The notes below the pieces were generated by a model. The model was not told the origin of the DNA. It did no database searches and worked only from the letters and a program-made list of their open reading frames with translations. From assembly GCA_964648045.1 (NCBI GenBank), contig CAZYNU010000006.1:1-38960 (forward strand): a DNA stretch of 38,960 bases, given 5' to 3'. The position numbers and the translations under genes were made by a program. Source of the DNA: JAGOUB01 sp964648045 (GTDB lineage Bacteria > Patescibacteriota > Gracilibacteria > Peribacterales > Peribacteraceae). Within the stretch, counting starts at the first letter, position 1; every line of letters starts with the position of its first letter. This document shows, piece after piece, positions 16,590 through 23,743 of this stretch.

Positions 16590-16665
16590 TGGTGTCACGG
16601 GCCGGGATTGAACCGGCGACCCTGGGCTTATGAGTCCCATGCTCTACCAACTGAGCTACCGTGAC
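16590..16665 (-). tRNA. tRNA-Met (CAT)
   Basis: 76-nt cloverleaf with encoded CCA. Acceptor stem GTCACGG/CCGTGAC, D stem GCTC/GAGC, anticodon loop CTCATAA, T stem GCCGG/CCGGC with loop TTCAATC, discriminator A. The G1-C72 pair argues for an elongator rather than the initiator, which usually has a 1-72 mismatch. A tRNA-Ile2 (CAT modified to lysidine) cannot be excluded. Positions 31 and 39 are A and G, a mismatch next to the anticodon loop. An 18-nt near-copy of its 5' end lies 94 nt upstream. Confidence 0.92.
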
Positions 16666-16744
16666 ACGTTCGACGTTGCTGGGGAATGATCTGGATCAAG
16701 CGAGCAGGTGCTCTTTTATTGACGCGGCTCGCAAGCTTGCCGTG

Positions 16745-16762
16745 CTGGGCTACCGTGACATG
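16745..16762 (-). repeat. duplicate of the tRNA-Met 5' end
   Basis: Matches 16651-16668 at 16 of 18 positions and reproduces the tRNA acceptor 5' strand (GTCACGGTAGC). It lies 94 nt upstream of the tRNA in the same orientation, with no matching anticodon or T arm. A CATACT -10-like box lies a further ~20 nt upstream. Confidence 0.7.
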
Positions 16763-16835
16763 CCCGTGCGGCTCGCCGAGTATGCCCAAGCCCAGTTTCC
16801 GGGGGAAGACCATTTCCCACCCTTTCAGACTTGAG

Positions 16836-16841
16836 TACCAT
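16836..16841 (+). promoter_or_regulatory. TACCAT -10 box of grpE
   Basis: TACCAT ends 9 nt before ATG 16851; no Shine-Dalgarno lies in between. Confidence 0.45.
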
Positions 16842-16850
16842 GGTCAGCGC

Positions 16851-17402
16851 ATGACCAAAGACGACGCTCAGAATCCCGTCGGCGACCCGCTAGAGGCCGC
16901 CAAGATCGCGGCCCTAGAGGGGGAGGTGGCCACCTTGCGTGAGCAACTGACAGCCGCCGAGGCTGCCCGTGTGGAGGCAGAGAAGTTTAAGGATGTGGCC
17001 GCCCGGGCCCAGGCCGATTTGCAGAATGCCAAGGCCCGCCTTGAGCGCGATCGTGAGGAACTCGGTGTCTTTGCTGTTGCGAACCTGCTCCAACGCCTTT
17101 TGCCCGTTGTTGATAATTTCCAACGTGCCGCCGGTCATTTGCCCGAGGCGCTCAAGGGTGATGAGTGGGCCAAGGGCGTCTTGGCCATTGAGCATAATCT
17201 CCTCAAAATCCTCGGGGAGATCGGCCTGCAGAAGATCGAGTCGGTCGGTCAGCGTGCCAATCCTGAACGTCACGAGGTGATTGCCGCCGTCCCCGGTGCT
17301 GCAGACGTGATCGTGACCGTGCTCGAAGACGGCTATGAGCTTCAGGGTAAGGTGATTCGCGTCGCCAAGGTGACGGTGGGTGACGGTTCGGTTGCCGCTT
17401 AA
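16851..17402 (+). CDS. grpE: GrpE nucleotide-exchange factor
   Basis: 183 aa. GrpE releases ADP from DnaK in the Hsp70 cycle and acts as a cytoplasmic dimer. Seen: a long N-terminal coiled coil (about residues 20-75, AALEGEVATLREQLTAAEAARVE...), the LLPVVDNFQRA motif, and the C-terminal beta domain with HEVIAAVPG...VLEDGYELQGKVIRVAKV. Start 16851 removes an implausible upstream extension that overlaps the tRNA 5' duplicate. dnaK and dnaJ are not adjacent. Its stop codon directly abuts the stop of the convergent histidine phosphatase, with no spacer. Confidence 0.93.
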   Translation: MTKDDAQNPVGDPLEAAKIAALEGEVATLREQLTAAEAARVEAEKFKDVAARAQADLQNAKARLERDREELGVFAVANLLQRLLPVVDNFQRAAGHLPEALKGDEWAKGVLAIEHNLLKILGEIGLQKIESVGQRANPERHEVIAAVPGAADVIVTVLEDGYELQGKVIRVAKVTVGDGSVAA

Positions 17403-18005
17403 TCACTCCAGCTCGCCGCTGATATCGACGTTCTCGCGGATCACGCGTACGACGCCCTCTTCCACGAGGATTTCGCTCATGGCGCCTACACGCAACACGA
17501 ATTCTGGTGGTAAGCCTTTGAGTTGGCTGAGCAGGATGGCGTTGGCGCCGGCGTGCGCCACGACACCCACTCGTTCCTCGGACAACGCCACGATCTGACG
17601 CCAGGCGGCGGCCACGCGCTCGCGGAGTTTCCGGGGTGTGTCCGTAGTGCCGGGTAGTTCTACATCGATGTCGCTGGCCAACAGGCGAGCGTGCAGCTCG
17701 GGCCAGCGCTGGCGCACCTCGGTTTTCTTGATGCCTTCCCACTCGCCCAGGTGCATTTCGCGTAGGTTTGTGATGAGCGTGTGAGGAATGCCGTGCGGTG
17801 CCAGCTTGCGGGCGACGATGTCGGTACGCTTCATACCCGTGGTGATCACGCGTTCAATGCGCTTCTGCAGCAAAAAACGCGCAGTCCTGAGCGACATCTC
17901 CACGCCCTCCGGGCTCAGCTCGCAGTCGATGGTGCCGCGGTAGCAACCCTCATAACGTTGCTCTACCTCGCCGTGTCGAAATAGATAGACGACTTTGTTG
18001 GTCAT
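17403..18005 (-). CDS. histidine phosphatase superfamily protein
   Basis: 200 aa. The catalytic RHGEVE motif lies near residues 10-15, and the second His is in VVAHAGANA near residue 153. The block LREMHLGEWEG is typical of the phosphoglycerate-mutase-like or alpha-ribazole phosphatase (CobC) branch. It uses a phosphohistidine intermediate; the substrate is unknown. ATG 18005 overlaps the murD stop (ATGA), so the gene is the last of the murL-murD-phosphatase operon. Confidence 0.88.
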   Translation of the reverse strand: MTNKVVYLFRHGEVEQRYEGCYRGTIDCELSPEGVEMSLRTARFLLQKRIERVITTGMKRTDIVARKLAPHGIPHTLITNLREMHLGEWEGIKKTEVRQRWPELHARLLASDIDVELPGTTDTPRKLRERVAAAWRQIVALSEERVGVVAHAGANAILLSQLKGLPPEFVLRVGAMSEILVEEGVVRVIRENVDISGELE

Positions 18006-19309
18006 GCGCGTGGGGAGCCTAGCGCCCGTACGTAGTGGGTGAAGACGTCACCTTTTTGTTCAAAATTTTTGAACATGCCGTAGCTGGGTGAAGCGGTTGA
18101 GAGTAGGGCGATGGCGGGTGGATCTTCCTTGGGCGTGTGCTTCACGATGGCGGTCACGGCGGCTTCCATATCGGTCGCGTCAATGAAGATCGGCGTGGCA
18201 CCGGCCGCCTCGATGGCCTGGCGGATGCGCGGGCCGCTACCGGGGAAGAGGACGACCGTCCGCACGGCCGATGTGGCTAAGCGCTTGCCCAGCACGGCAA
18301 AGTCGACGCCGCGGTCTTGTCCGCCCACAATGATGGCGCGCACTCGTGCGCCCAGGGCGTCCAATGCGGCTACTGCCGACTCAGGCGTAGTGGAAATAGC
18401 GTCGTCGACCCACTCAATATCTTGATACACGCCCACGGGTTGTAGGCGGTGGGGGAGACCCGCAAACTCGCGGAAGACCGGCAATTGCACGTCTTTGCGG
18501 ATCGCGAACAGGTCGCCCACGGCCGATGCAAGGGCGATGTTGCCCAGGTTATGCACGCCGCGCAGTTTGATCTCATCCAGAACCACCGGTGAGTCCTTCA
18601 TTGTTACCCCAATCTTGCGACCGGGTGACAGCGCGGCCAAACGTTCACAATCACGACAGGCGGCATTGAACACGATCGCGTCGGTTTCCTCTTGAAAACG
18701 GGCGATGCGCGCTTTTGCCTGCCAATAAGCTTCGAGCGAGCCGTGGTAGTCGAGGTGCTCGGGGAAGAAGGCCGTCATCACGGCGATGTTCGGGCGAATG
18801 CGCGAGTCGGCCAACTGATAGCTGCTCAGTTCGTGGACGAAGATGGCCTTAGAATGGGCCAGTGGCAGGTCATCGAGGGCTGGTCGGCCGATGTTTCCCA
18901 CCAGATGCGCATCCAGTCCGGCGGCCATGAGCAGTGCGTGAATGAGGGCGGTGGTGGTGCTCTTGCCCTTGGAACCTGTGATTCCCACTATCGTGGCACC
19001 AGTCGCTTGCGCCTCGTTGAAGAACAGTTGCGTGGCCGACGTGATCTTCGCGCGTACGGCCTCAATGGGCGGTGTTGGCGGAACGCCTGGCGCCTTAATG
19101 ATCACGTCGAATCGGTGGAGATTCTCCAGCCAGCGTTCACCCAATTGTTGGTGATACTGCGGCGCTGTCGCCTCAAGCTCGGGATTGAGATCGGCGATGG
19201 TCACGTCGCAATCGATCCCCAGTCGCTCGATGGCGCGCAGTACGGCCTGTCCCTCGCGGGCAAAGCCCATGATGCAGACGTTTCGGCCGGCGAGGTTAGC
19301 GAGGCGCAT
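18002..19309 (-). CDS. murD: UDP-N-acetylmuramoyl-L-alanine--glutamate ligase (MurD or MurD2)
   Basis: 435 aa, full length. N-terminal Rossmann domain (NVCIMGFAREGQAV), Mur P-loop GITGSKGKSTTTA (residues 109-121), the HLVGNIG block, FPEHLDYHGSLEAYWQAKARI (domain 2), GVHNLGNIALASAV, and a C-terminal ligase domain with GGQDRGVDF. It adds glutamate to UDP-MurNAc-L-Ala in the cytoplasm. The upstream overlapping gene is MurL-like, so by analogy with Xanthomonas this enzyme may accept L-Glu (MurD2) and leave inversion to MurL. The leader before ATG is pyrimidine-rich (CACCTCTCTCC). It overlaps the murL 3' end by 14 nt. Confidence 0.93.
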   Translation of the reverse strand: MRLANLAGRNVCIMGFAREGQAVLRAIERLGIDCDVTIADLNPELEATAPQYHQQLGERWLENLHRFDVIIKAPGVPPTPPIEAVRAKITSATQLFFNEAQATGATIVGITGSKGKSTTTALIHALLMAAGLDAHLVGNIGRPALDDLPLAHSKAIFVHELSSYQLADSRIRPNIAVMTAFFPEHLDYHGSLEAYWQAKARIARFQEETDAIVFNAACRDCERLAALSPGRKIGVTMKDSPVVLDEIKLRGVHNLGNIALASAVGDLFAIRKDVQLPVFREFAGLPHRLQPVGVYQDIEWVDDAISTTPESAVAALDALGARVRAIIVGGQDRGVDFAVLGKRLATSAVRTVVLFPGSGPRIRQAIEAAGATPIFIDATDMEAAVTAIVKHTPKEDPPAIALLSTASPSYGMFKNFEQKGDVFTHYVRALGSPRA

Positions 19310-20627
19310 GGAGAGAGGTGAGGAAGGCGGAGGGGATCGCGTGTTCGGCGTGGGCTTCCAAGGCGGCGTCCACGGCGCCGTGCGGATCGCGAAGGTGAGG
19401 CATCACGTCGGTGGCAAACATACGCATCACCGCGGCGTCGTCCCACTGGCCGCGTTCTTGCGCTAGCAAAAAAGCGGCGATCGTCTCGGCGGGTGTGCCG
19501 ACGCATTCAAAGGGTTTATGGCCGGCGATGCCGAGTAGCTCGCGGTAGAGCGGTAGCAGCGCTGGGTCATCGAGCGGGTTTTTGCCGCCGAAGGCTTCGA
19601 TGAGGGGTGGCTTGTCGATGAAGGCGGCCAAGAGCAGGAAGACGAACGCGCACTTGGGGCAGGTGCCGCACCACTTCTCGTTCGGGCGTTGCCTGGTGAG
19701 CGTCCAGTTGCGGTTACAACTCGTGCAAAGGTCTAGATAGTGCTCGTGTTGTGCAAAGAGACGAGTGATCTGCAGTTCGTTGAGCGGCCGCAATACGCTG
19801 AAGTAGCGCGTGCTCACACTCGCTCGCCGCAGTTCGGCTTGTAGGCCGCGTTCGAAGGCCAGGCTCTTGCTCCACTGGTGGTTCACGGCCATGCCTAGAT
19901 AATCCACGTTTTCCTCGTTGGCGCTCGATTCGTTGCTCATGACCACCGCGCCGTCGCCACGCATTTCTGCTACCACCAGAGCCAATATCGACACGATCGC
20001 CGTCACGGGAACGTGGCCGTTGGGTGCGCCGGCCGCATTGAGTTCCAGCAGTTTCTCGCTGATCACGCGCTCCACCGTGAGGCAGGGGAGTTTGGCTTCG
20101 GCCACAAAGGCGTCGATGAGCGGATGGCCGCCCACGCGCAGGAGCGTGACTGGCACGTTGGCTTCGCGCAGCAGTTCGATGGTCACGGCCGAATCTTTGC
20201 CGCCGCCCACGGGCACCAGTGCGCTCTTGGCAGACTGCTTCGGTTCTTGCTCGGGCAGATCCGCTCCCGTTACGACAAACTGCACGAGTCCACGGAAGTC
20301 GATCTGGTTCTGGTAAAAGAATTCGCCCAGCCCCTTCTCATACACCTCGGTCCAAAACGCGGCCGACGCTGGTCCGAGTTCGCTTGTTCGCACTTCGATG
20401 CGCGGCGTGCAGGCTGCTTTCCAATAACTGACGCCGACGGCGATATGCAGGGCGCCAAGGAGCCGCTCCAGTGCTGGACTGAGGGTTTCAGGTAGCGGTA
20501 GTTCTGGCGGGAGGCGGAACGTTTCGGTAAAAAAGATACTGTCGTCGAGTGAGTAATGCAGCCGGATCTCGCGCGTGGCGCTGTCTAGCTCGTAGGAGTC
20601 GATGATGAAGGCCTGGTATTTCTGCAC
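19296..20627 (-). CDS. murL: MurL-like UDP-MurNAc-L-Ala-L-Glu epimerase
   Basis: 443 aa. A PP-loop-like ATP site VPVGGGKDSAVTIELL (about residues 138-153) is followed by the characteristic block VMSNESSANEEN...VNHQWSKSLAFE (about 230-259). Near the end comes a Cys-rich part, LDLCTSCNRNW...WCGTCPKCAFVFL. I recognise this as the MurL family, described in Xanthomonas as an ATP-dependent epimerase that converts the terminal L-Glu of UDP-MurNAc-L-Ala-L-Glu to D-Glu. The 14-nt overlap with murD fits that pathway. GTG start 20627 lies exactly 6 nt after TACAAT, so the mRNA is probably leaderless. The assignment rests on remembered motifs rather than an alignment. Confidence 0.8.
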   Translation of the reverse strand: MQKYQAFIIDSYELDSATREIRLHYSLDDSIFFTETFRLPPELPLPETLSPALERLLGALHIAVGVSYWKAACTPRIEVRTSELGPASAAFWTEVYEKGLGEFFYQNQIDFRGLVQFVVTGADLPEQEPKQSAKSALVPVGGGKDSAVTIELLREANVPVTLLRVGGHPLIDAFVAEAKLPCLTVERVISEKLLELNAAGAPNGHVPVTAIVSILALVVAEMRGDGAVVMSNESSANEENVDYLGMAVNHQWSKSLAFERGLQAELRRASVSTRYFSVLRPLNELQITRLFAQHEHYLDLCTSCNRNWTLTRQRPNEKWCGTCPKCAFVFLLLAAFIDKPPLIEAFGGKNPLDDPALLPLYRELLGIAGHKPFECVGTPAETIAAFLLAQERGQWDDAAVMRMFATDVMPHLRDPHGAVDAALEAHAEHAIPSAFLTSLHAPR

Positions 20628-20633
20628 GACGTG

Positions 20634-20658
20634 ATTGTACCTGGAGCGGTGCTATACT
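20634..20658. promoter_or_regulatory. divergent promoters of murL and tRNA-Leu
   Basis: Minus-strand TACAAT (20639-20634) ends 6 nt before the murL GTG. Plus-strand TATACT (20653-20658) ends 8 nt before the tRNA-Leu 5' end at 20667. The two -10 boxes lie only 13 bp apart. Confidence 0.6.
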
Positions 20659-20666
20659 GCCCGCGT

Positions 20667-20752
20667 GCCGGGATGGCGAAATTGGCAGACGCGCGCGACT
20701 CAAAATCGCGTACCGAAAGGTGTTGAGGGTTCAAGTCCCTCTCCCGGCACCA
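20667..20752 (+). tRNA. tRNA-Leu (CAA)
   Basis: 86-nt class II tRNA with encoded CCA. Acceptor GCCGGGA/TCCCGGC, anticodon stem CGCGA/TCGCG with loop CTCAAAA (anticodon CAA, reads TTG), a long variable arm containing TACCGAAAGGTG, and T stem GAGGG/CCCTC. A/T-rich -10 box TATACT 8 nt upstream. Confidence 0.95.
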
Positions 20753-20923
20753 TCGAGAACCCCCGTCGGGTCATTATCCATCATATGGTGCGCCGTCGGA
20801 GATATTGTCTCCTCTTTCGCTGTTGGCCGCGTTCGCTTTGAAAACTGCTCCAGTGTCCTCTTTGCTCGTTTCGTGATGCGAAGTTTTGACGCCGCCGCCG
20901 CCCCTGCCTTAGTCTCCAGTCCC

Positions 20924-21844
20924 ATGCACGACGTTGCCATCATCGGCCTTGGCGCAGCCGGTTATACCGCTGCCATCTACTGCGCCCGTTATAAGCTCTC
21001 GGTTTTCCTGGTGGGAGGTGAAGAGGGTGGACTTGGCAATACCGCTGCCGAAGTGGGTAACTGGCCGGGTGAGATCGAAATCCGTGGTCCCGACCTGATG
21101 GAGAAGTTTAAGAATCACGCCGTCAGCTTTGAGCAGGTCACATTCAAAGTGGCGTGGGTGAAGAGTGTCGACAAAAAAGAAGGACACTTCGCCCTGCGGC
21201 TCGATGACGGTTCGGTGGTGGAGGCAAAGGCTGTTATTTTCGCCATGGGATCGCGTAAGCGTCATCTTGGTGTACCCGGCGAAGAGCGCCTTTCCGGCCG
21301 CGGTGTCACCTACTGCGCCACGTGCGACGCATTTTTCTATCGCAACAAGACCGTGGCTGTCATCGGAGGAGGGGACAGTGCCGTGGAGGGCGCGGCCATC
21401 GCCGCTCAGGTCGCCAAGAAGGTGTACCTCGTGCACCGTCGAAAGGATTTCCGCGCTGAACCTTTCTGGATTGACCGCGTGAAGGCCAAGGACAATGTTG
21501 AATTCGTACTCGAGCGCCATGTTCTGGAAATTGAAGGTGACCAGAAAGTGACTGGCATCAAGCTCGATCAGGCTCATGTTGGCCAAGACGTCCTCGCCGT
21601 AGACGGCGTGTTCATCGAGATTGGCGCCGACCCGGCCACCGATTTGCCCAAGACCCTTGGCTGTGCGGTTGATGCGCGCGGCTTCCTCGATGTAGATGCG
21701 GCCATGCGCACGAGCGTGCCGGGAGTTTTCGGCGCCGGCGATTTGACCAACGGCAGTAACGCCTTCGCCCAGTTCACGACGGCTGCCGGTGAAGCGGCAG
21801 TGGCGGCCAACAGCGTCTTCCACTATTTACAAAGCGGTCACTGA
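20924..21844 (+). CDS. trxB: thioredoxin reductase-type flavoprotein
   Basis: 306 aa. FAD-binding AIIGLGAAGYTAAI (residues 5-18), redox-active CATC (131-134), NAD(P)H-binding VIGGGDSAVEGAAI (147-160) followed by HRRKDFRAE (a basic HRR patch that favours NADPH), and C-terminal FGAGDLTNG...TTAAGEAAVAA. It reduces thioredoxin or a similar disulfide carrier. Start ATG 20924 gives the family N-terminus; the open frame runs back into the tRNA-Leu gene but is not coding there. No Shine-Dalgarno; the nearest -10-like hexamer (TAGTCT, 8 nt upstream) is weak. Confidence 0.95.
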   Translation: MHDVAIIGLGAAGYTAAIYCARYKLSVFLVGGEEGGLGNTAAEVGNWPGEIEIRGPDLMEKFKNHAVSFEQVTFKVAWVKSVDKKEGHFALRLDDGSVVEAKAVIFAMGSRKRHLGVPGEERLSGRGVTYCATCDAFFYRNKTVAVIGGGDSAVEGAAIAAQVAKKVYLVHRRKDFRAEPFWIDRVKAKDNVEFVLERHVLEIEGDQKVTGIKLDQAHVGQDVLAVDGVFIEIGADPATDLPKTLGCAVDARGFLDVDAAMRTSVPGVFGAGDLTNGSNAFAQFTTAAGEAAVAANSVFHYLQSGH

Positions 21845-21872
21845 GGCGATTGCCGAAAATACGAGAAAATGG

Positions 21873-21878
21873 TATAAT
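21873..21878 (+). promoter_or_regulatory. perfect TATAAT box, 6 nt from a GTG start
   Basis: Consensus TATAAT, with TTGCCG (21850-21855) 17 bp upstream. TTTGTC separates it from GTG 21885, so the G of GTG should be position +1. Confidence 0.7.
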
Positions 21879-21884
21879 TTTGTC

Positions 21885-22169
21885 GTGACACCCACATCCT
21901 CCACTGCGACGACGTATCCCACGTTGTCCCGACCGCAGGAGTACCTCGACGCCATCTTGGCGGACGTCGACCCCGATCTCATGTCGGTCAATTTGCCATT
22001 CCTGGATGCTCGCGCCATCGGCGAAACGCTGGAACAGCGTCAGAAGCGTCTGGATCGTTATCAGGCTGCTCTCGACGTGTGCGACGCACTTGTTGTCGAT
22101 CTGCAGCGTGCCACCGAAGAATACGAAGCCGCCACCAAGGCTGCGTCGCTCCACTCCGCCTCCCAATGA
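21885..22169 (+). CDS. small hypothetical protein, leaderless GTG start
   Basis: 94 aa (VTPTSSTATT...). After a Thr/Ser-rich N-terminus it is largely helical (PQEYLDAILADVDPDLMSV...TLEQRQKRLDRYQAALDVCDALVVDLQRATEEYEAATKAA) with a probable coiled coil. The GTG at 21885 is chosen over the ATG at 21789, which lies inside trxB, because a perfect TATAAT precedes it by 6 nt. Its TGA overlaps the ATG of the next gene, so the two are translated together. Not recognised. Confidence 0.65.
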   Translation: MTPTSSTATTYPTLSRPQEYLDAILADVDPDLMSVNLPFLDARAIGETLEQRQKRLDRYQAALDVCDALVVDLQRATEEYEAATKAASLHSASQ

Positions 22170-23083
22170 TGCGTTTACCGTTCTCGGTCGGCCGCGAAGC
22201 CCGCTTGGTCGCCCAGCGCGTCGTTGGCAATTTTGGCCTAGAAGGGTTTCGGCCCCGGCCCGAGATGGGCGTACTGCCGGAGCATCGTCTGCCGCCGGAA
22301 ATTGCCCCCCGCTACGCCGCCACGCTTGGTCGTTTGAATGGCGTCATGGGCCGTATGGATGCCAACCGCTTGTCTCCGGAGGCCATTGCCATCATGCGCC
22401 TGGGCATGGTTGGCCGCTATCCGGACGGCATGCGTCCGATGTGGCCCGTGCTGCGTGAGAGCAATATGGTCAGCCCGTATCTCTCGCAAAGCCGAGCGGT
22501 ACGCGTGCCGTGGACCTTCGTGCCGTCCGGTTGGCGCATGAATCAGCCGGCGTTTATTCCTGGCGTGGGCTTGGGCCTAGCGCCGTACGGCGTACCCCCA
22601 ACGTATCGGCCGATGCTCTACTCGTCGGTGCCATACCCCTTGCCGAATGCCCCCTATCGTCTGCCGTCGTTGGGTCGTTCGCCGTTCCTGCGCCCCGCCG
22701 ATCCGCTGCTCTGGGATCGGCGCACTGCTTTTGCGCCCATCCCGCGCCCGCCACTACTACCTCCGCCCCCGCCCGATCCACGCCGATTGCCGGTGTCACC
22801 TTTGTCGGTGCCCGTTTCGGCCTATGCCGCCTCATACGCCGCCATTGGCAGTCCAGCCCCTGCTCCACTTGTTCGCTCGCCAGATGTTACGCCCATGCCG
22901 GGTCGGGCCAGTATTCAGTTTACGTACGACGGTCCGTCTCAGGCGATTATCCTTTCGGTCGACGGCGGTCGCCAACTGCCCGTGGCAGCCCTACCCGCCG
23001 ATGGACAGACCATTCGCGATCCTCAGGGTTTCACGATTTCACGCCAAGGAAATCAGTATCTCGTATCGTTTACGAGCAACTAA
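22166..23083 (+). CDS. proline-rich hypothetical protein
   Basis: 305 aa starting ATGATG, overlapping the previous stop (ATGA). The first ~110 residues are basic and helical. The middle (about 110-240) is rich in Pro, Tyr, Leu and Arg with PPLLPPPPPDPRR, and looks disordered. The last ~60 residues look like a small beta domain (SIQFTYDGPSQAIILSVDGG...GFTISRQGNQYLVSFTSN). No signal peptide is evident. Together with the 94-aa gene it forms a two-gene unit between trxB and rpmG. Function unknown; the layout could suit a scaffold or binding protein, but this is only inference. Confidence 0.6.
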   Translation: MMRLPFSVGREARLVAQRVVGNFGLEGFRPRPEMGVLPEHRLPPEIAPRYAATLGRLNGVMGRMDANRLSPEAIAIMRLGMVGRYPDGMRPMWPVLRESNMVSPYLSQSRAVRVPWTFVPSGWRMNQPAFIPGVGLGLAPYGVPPTYRPMLYSSVPYPLPNAPYRLPSLGRSPFLRPADPLLWDRRTAFAPIPRPPLLPPPPPDPRRLPVSPLSVPVSAYAASYAAIGSPAPAPLVRSPDVTPMPGRASIQFTYDGPSQAIILSVDGGRQLPVAALPADGQTIRDPQGFTISRQGNQYLVSFTSN

Positions 23084-23420
23084 ACATTCTGGCTTTCCTG
23101 GCCGTCAATCTCCTCTTGTGGATCGACTGCAGGAGGAAGCGGTACTCCAACTTCTCGGCGTCACCGCTGGCCGAGGCCTTGTGGCGAACGACGTGTGGCT
23201 GAAGCCGGTGGGGATCGGCCCACGGTGTGGATGACCTCGCCGCCTCTTTAGGCTCAGATCGGGCGGCGGAGGCGACTCTTTCTTCTGATTATCTGTCACC
23301 GTCTCAGTCTCCTTACTGCTCCTGTGAAGTTGCTTACGTAAGCCGTTTCTTGCTTTATTACTATAATTATTTCCTTATAACAATTAAGTGCTTCACGGCT
23401 ACCCGAATTTCATACCTTGC
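23084..23420. other. gene-free stretch upstream of rpmG
   Basis: About 340 bp. An inverted pair CGCCGCC/GGCGGCG near 23240-23270 could form a hairpin at the end of the upstream unit. From about 23340 to 23395 the sequence is strikingly A/T-rich (ACTATAATTATTTCC), unlike the rest of the window. No gene or known RNA was recognised. Confidence 0.4.
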
Positions 23421-23452
23421 GCCCGGTCAAATTCTCGGTAGAATCACCGGGC
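23421..23452 (+). promoter_or_regulatory. rpmG promoter inside a 7-bp dyad
   Basis: GCCCGGT (23421-23427) and ACCGGGC (23446-23452) form a perfect inverted repeat that encloses the -10 box TAGAAT (23439-23444) and ends 1 nt before ATG 23454. TTGCGC (23417-23422) is a possible -35. The layout fits an operator or a hairpin that controls the start. Confidence 0.5.
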
Positions 23453-23453
23453 T

Positions 23454-23648
23454 ATGCCTCGTGGAAAGAGAACAGTGTTCGGCTTGACCTGTGCTGATTG
23501 CGCTCAGCGCATCGGTAGCGTCCGCTATCACCGCCAGAATTCCAAGGGAATCGGCTGGAAGGATCAGGTGAAAAAGCTGCGGAAGTTCTGCTCGAACTGC
23601 CGCAAGATCGTCGATGTGAAGGGTAAGGAAGAGAAGCACTCCAAGTAA
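23454..23648 (+). CDS. rpmG: ribosomal protein bL33
   Basis: 64 aa. Two CxxC pairs (LTCADC and FCSNC) mark the zinc-ribbon form of bL33, with the family ending KFCSNCRKIVDVKGKEEK. It is a small basic protein of the large ribosomal subunit near the E site. It is about 10 residues longer than typical bL33, with an insertion between the two Cys pairs (QNSKGIGWKDQVKKLR). It is a single gene with its own promoter and a possible operator; the usual neighbours secE and nusG are absent. Confidence 0.88.
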   Translation: MPRGKRTVFGLTCADCAQRIGSVRYHRQNSKGIGWKDQVKKLRKFCSNCRKIVDVKGKEEKHSK

Positions 23649-23731
23649 TCCTCTGAACGTCGAGGTTTCCCGGGTGTTTTTTCGCGTGCCTGGCAACGGG
23701 GAATCCATAGGGTGGTCACCCCTTCCGGCGC

Positions 23732-23737
23732 TACACT
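23732..23737 (+). promoter_or_regulatory. TACACT -10 box of the Nudix gene
   Basis: TACACT, then GGCCGT, then GTG 23744: 6-nt spacing, a leaderless layout. Confidence 0.5.
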
Positions 23738-23743
23738 GGCCGT

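Noticed and set aside
20880..20926. trxB as an example of a leaderless start
   Set aside because: The upstream hexamers (TTAGTC, TAGTCT) match the -10 consensus too poorly to count.
23105..23299. Small minus-strand frame near 23.2 kb
   Set aside because: Low-complexity Arg/Ser/Pro translation with no start signal or homology.
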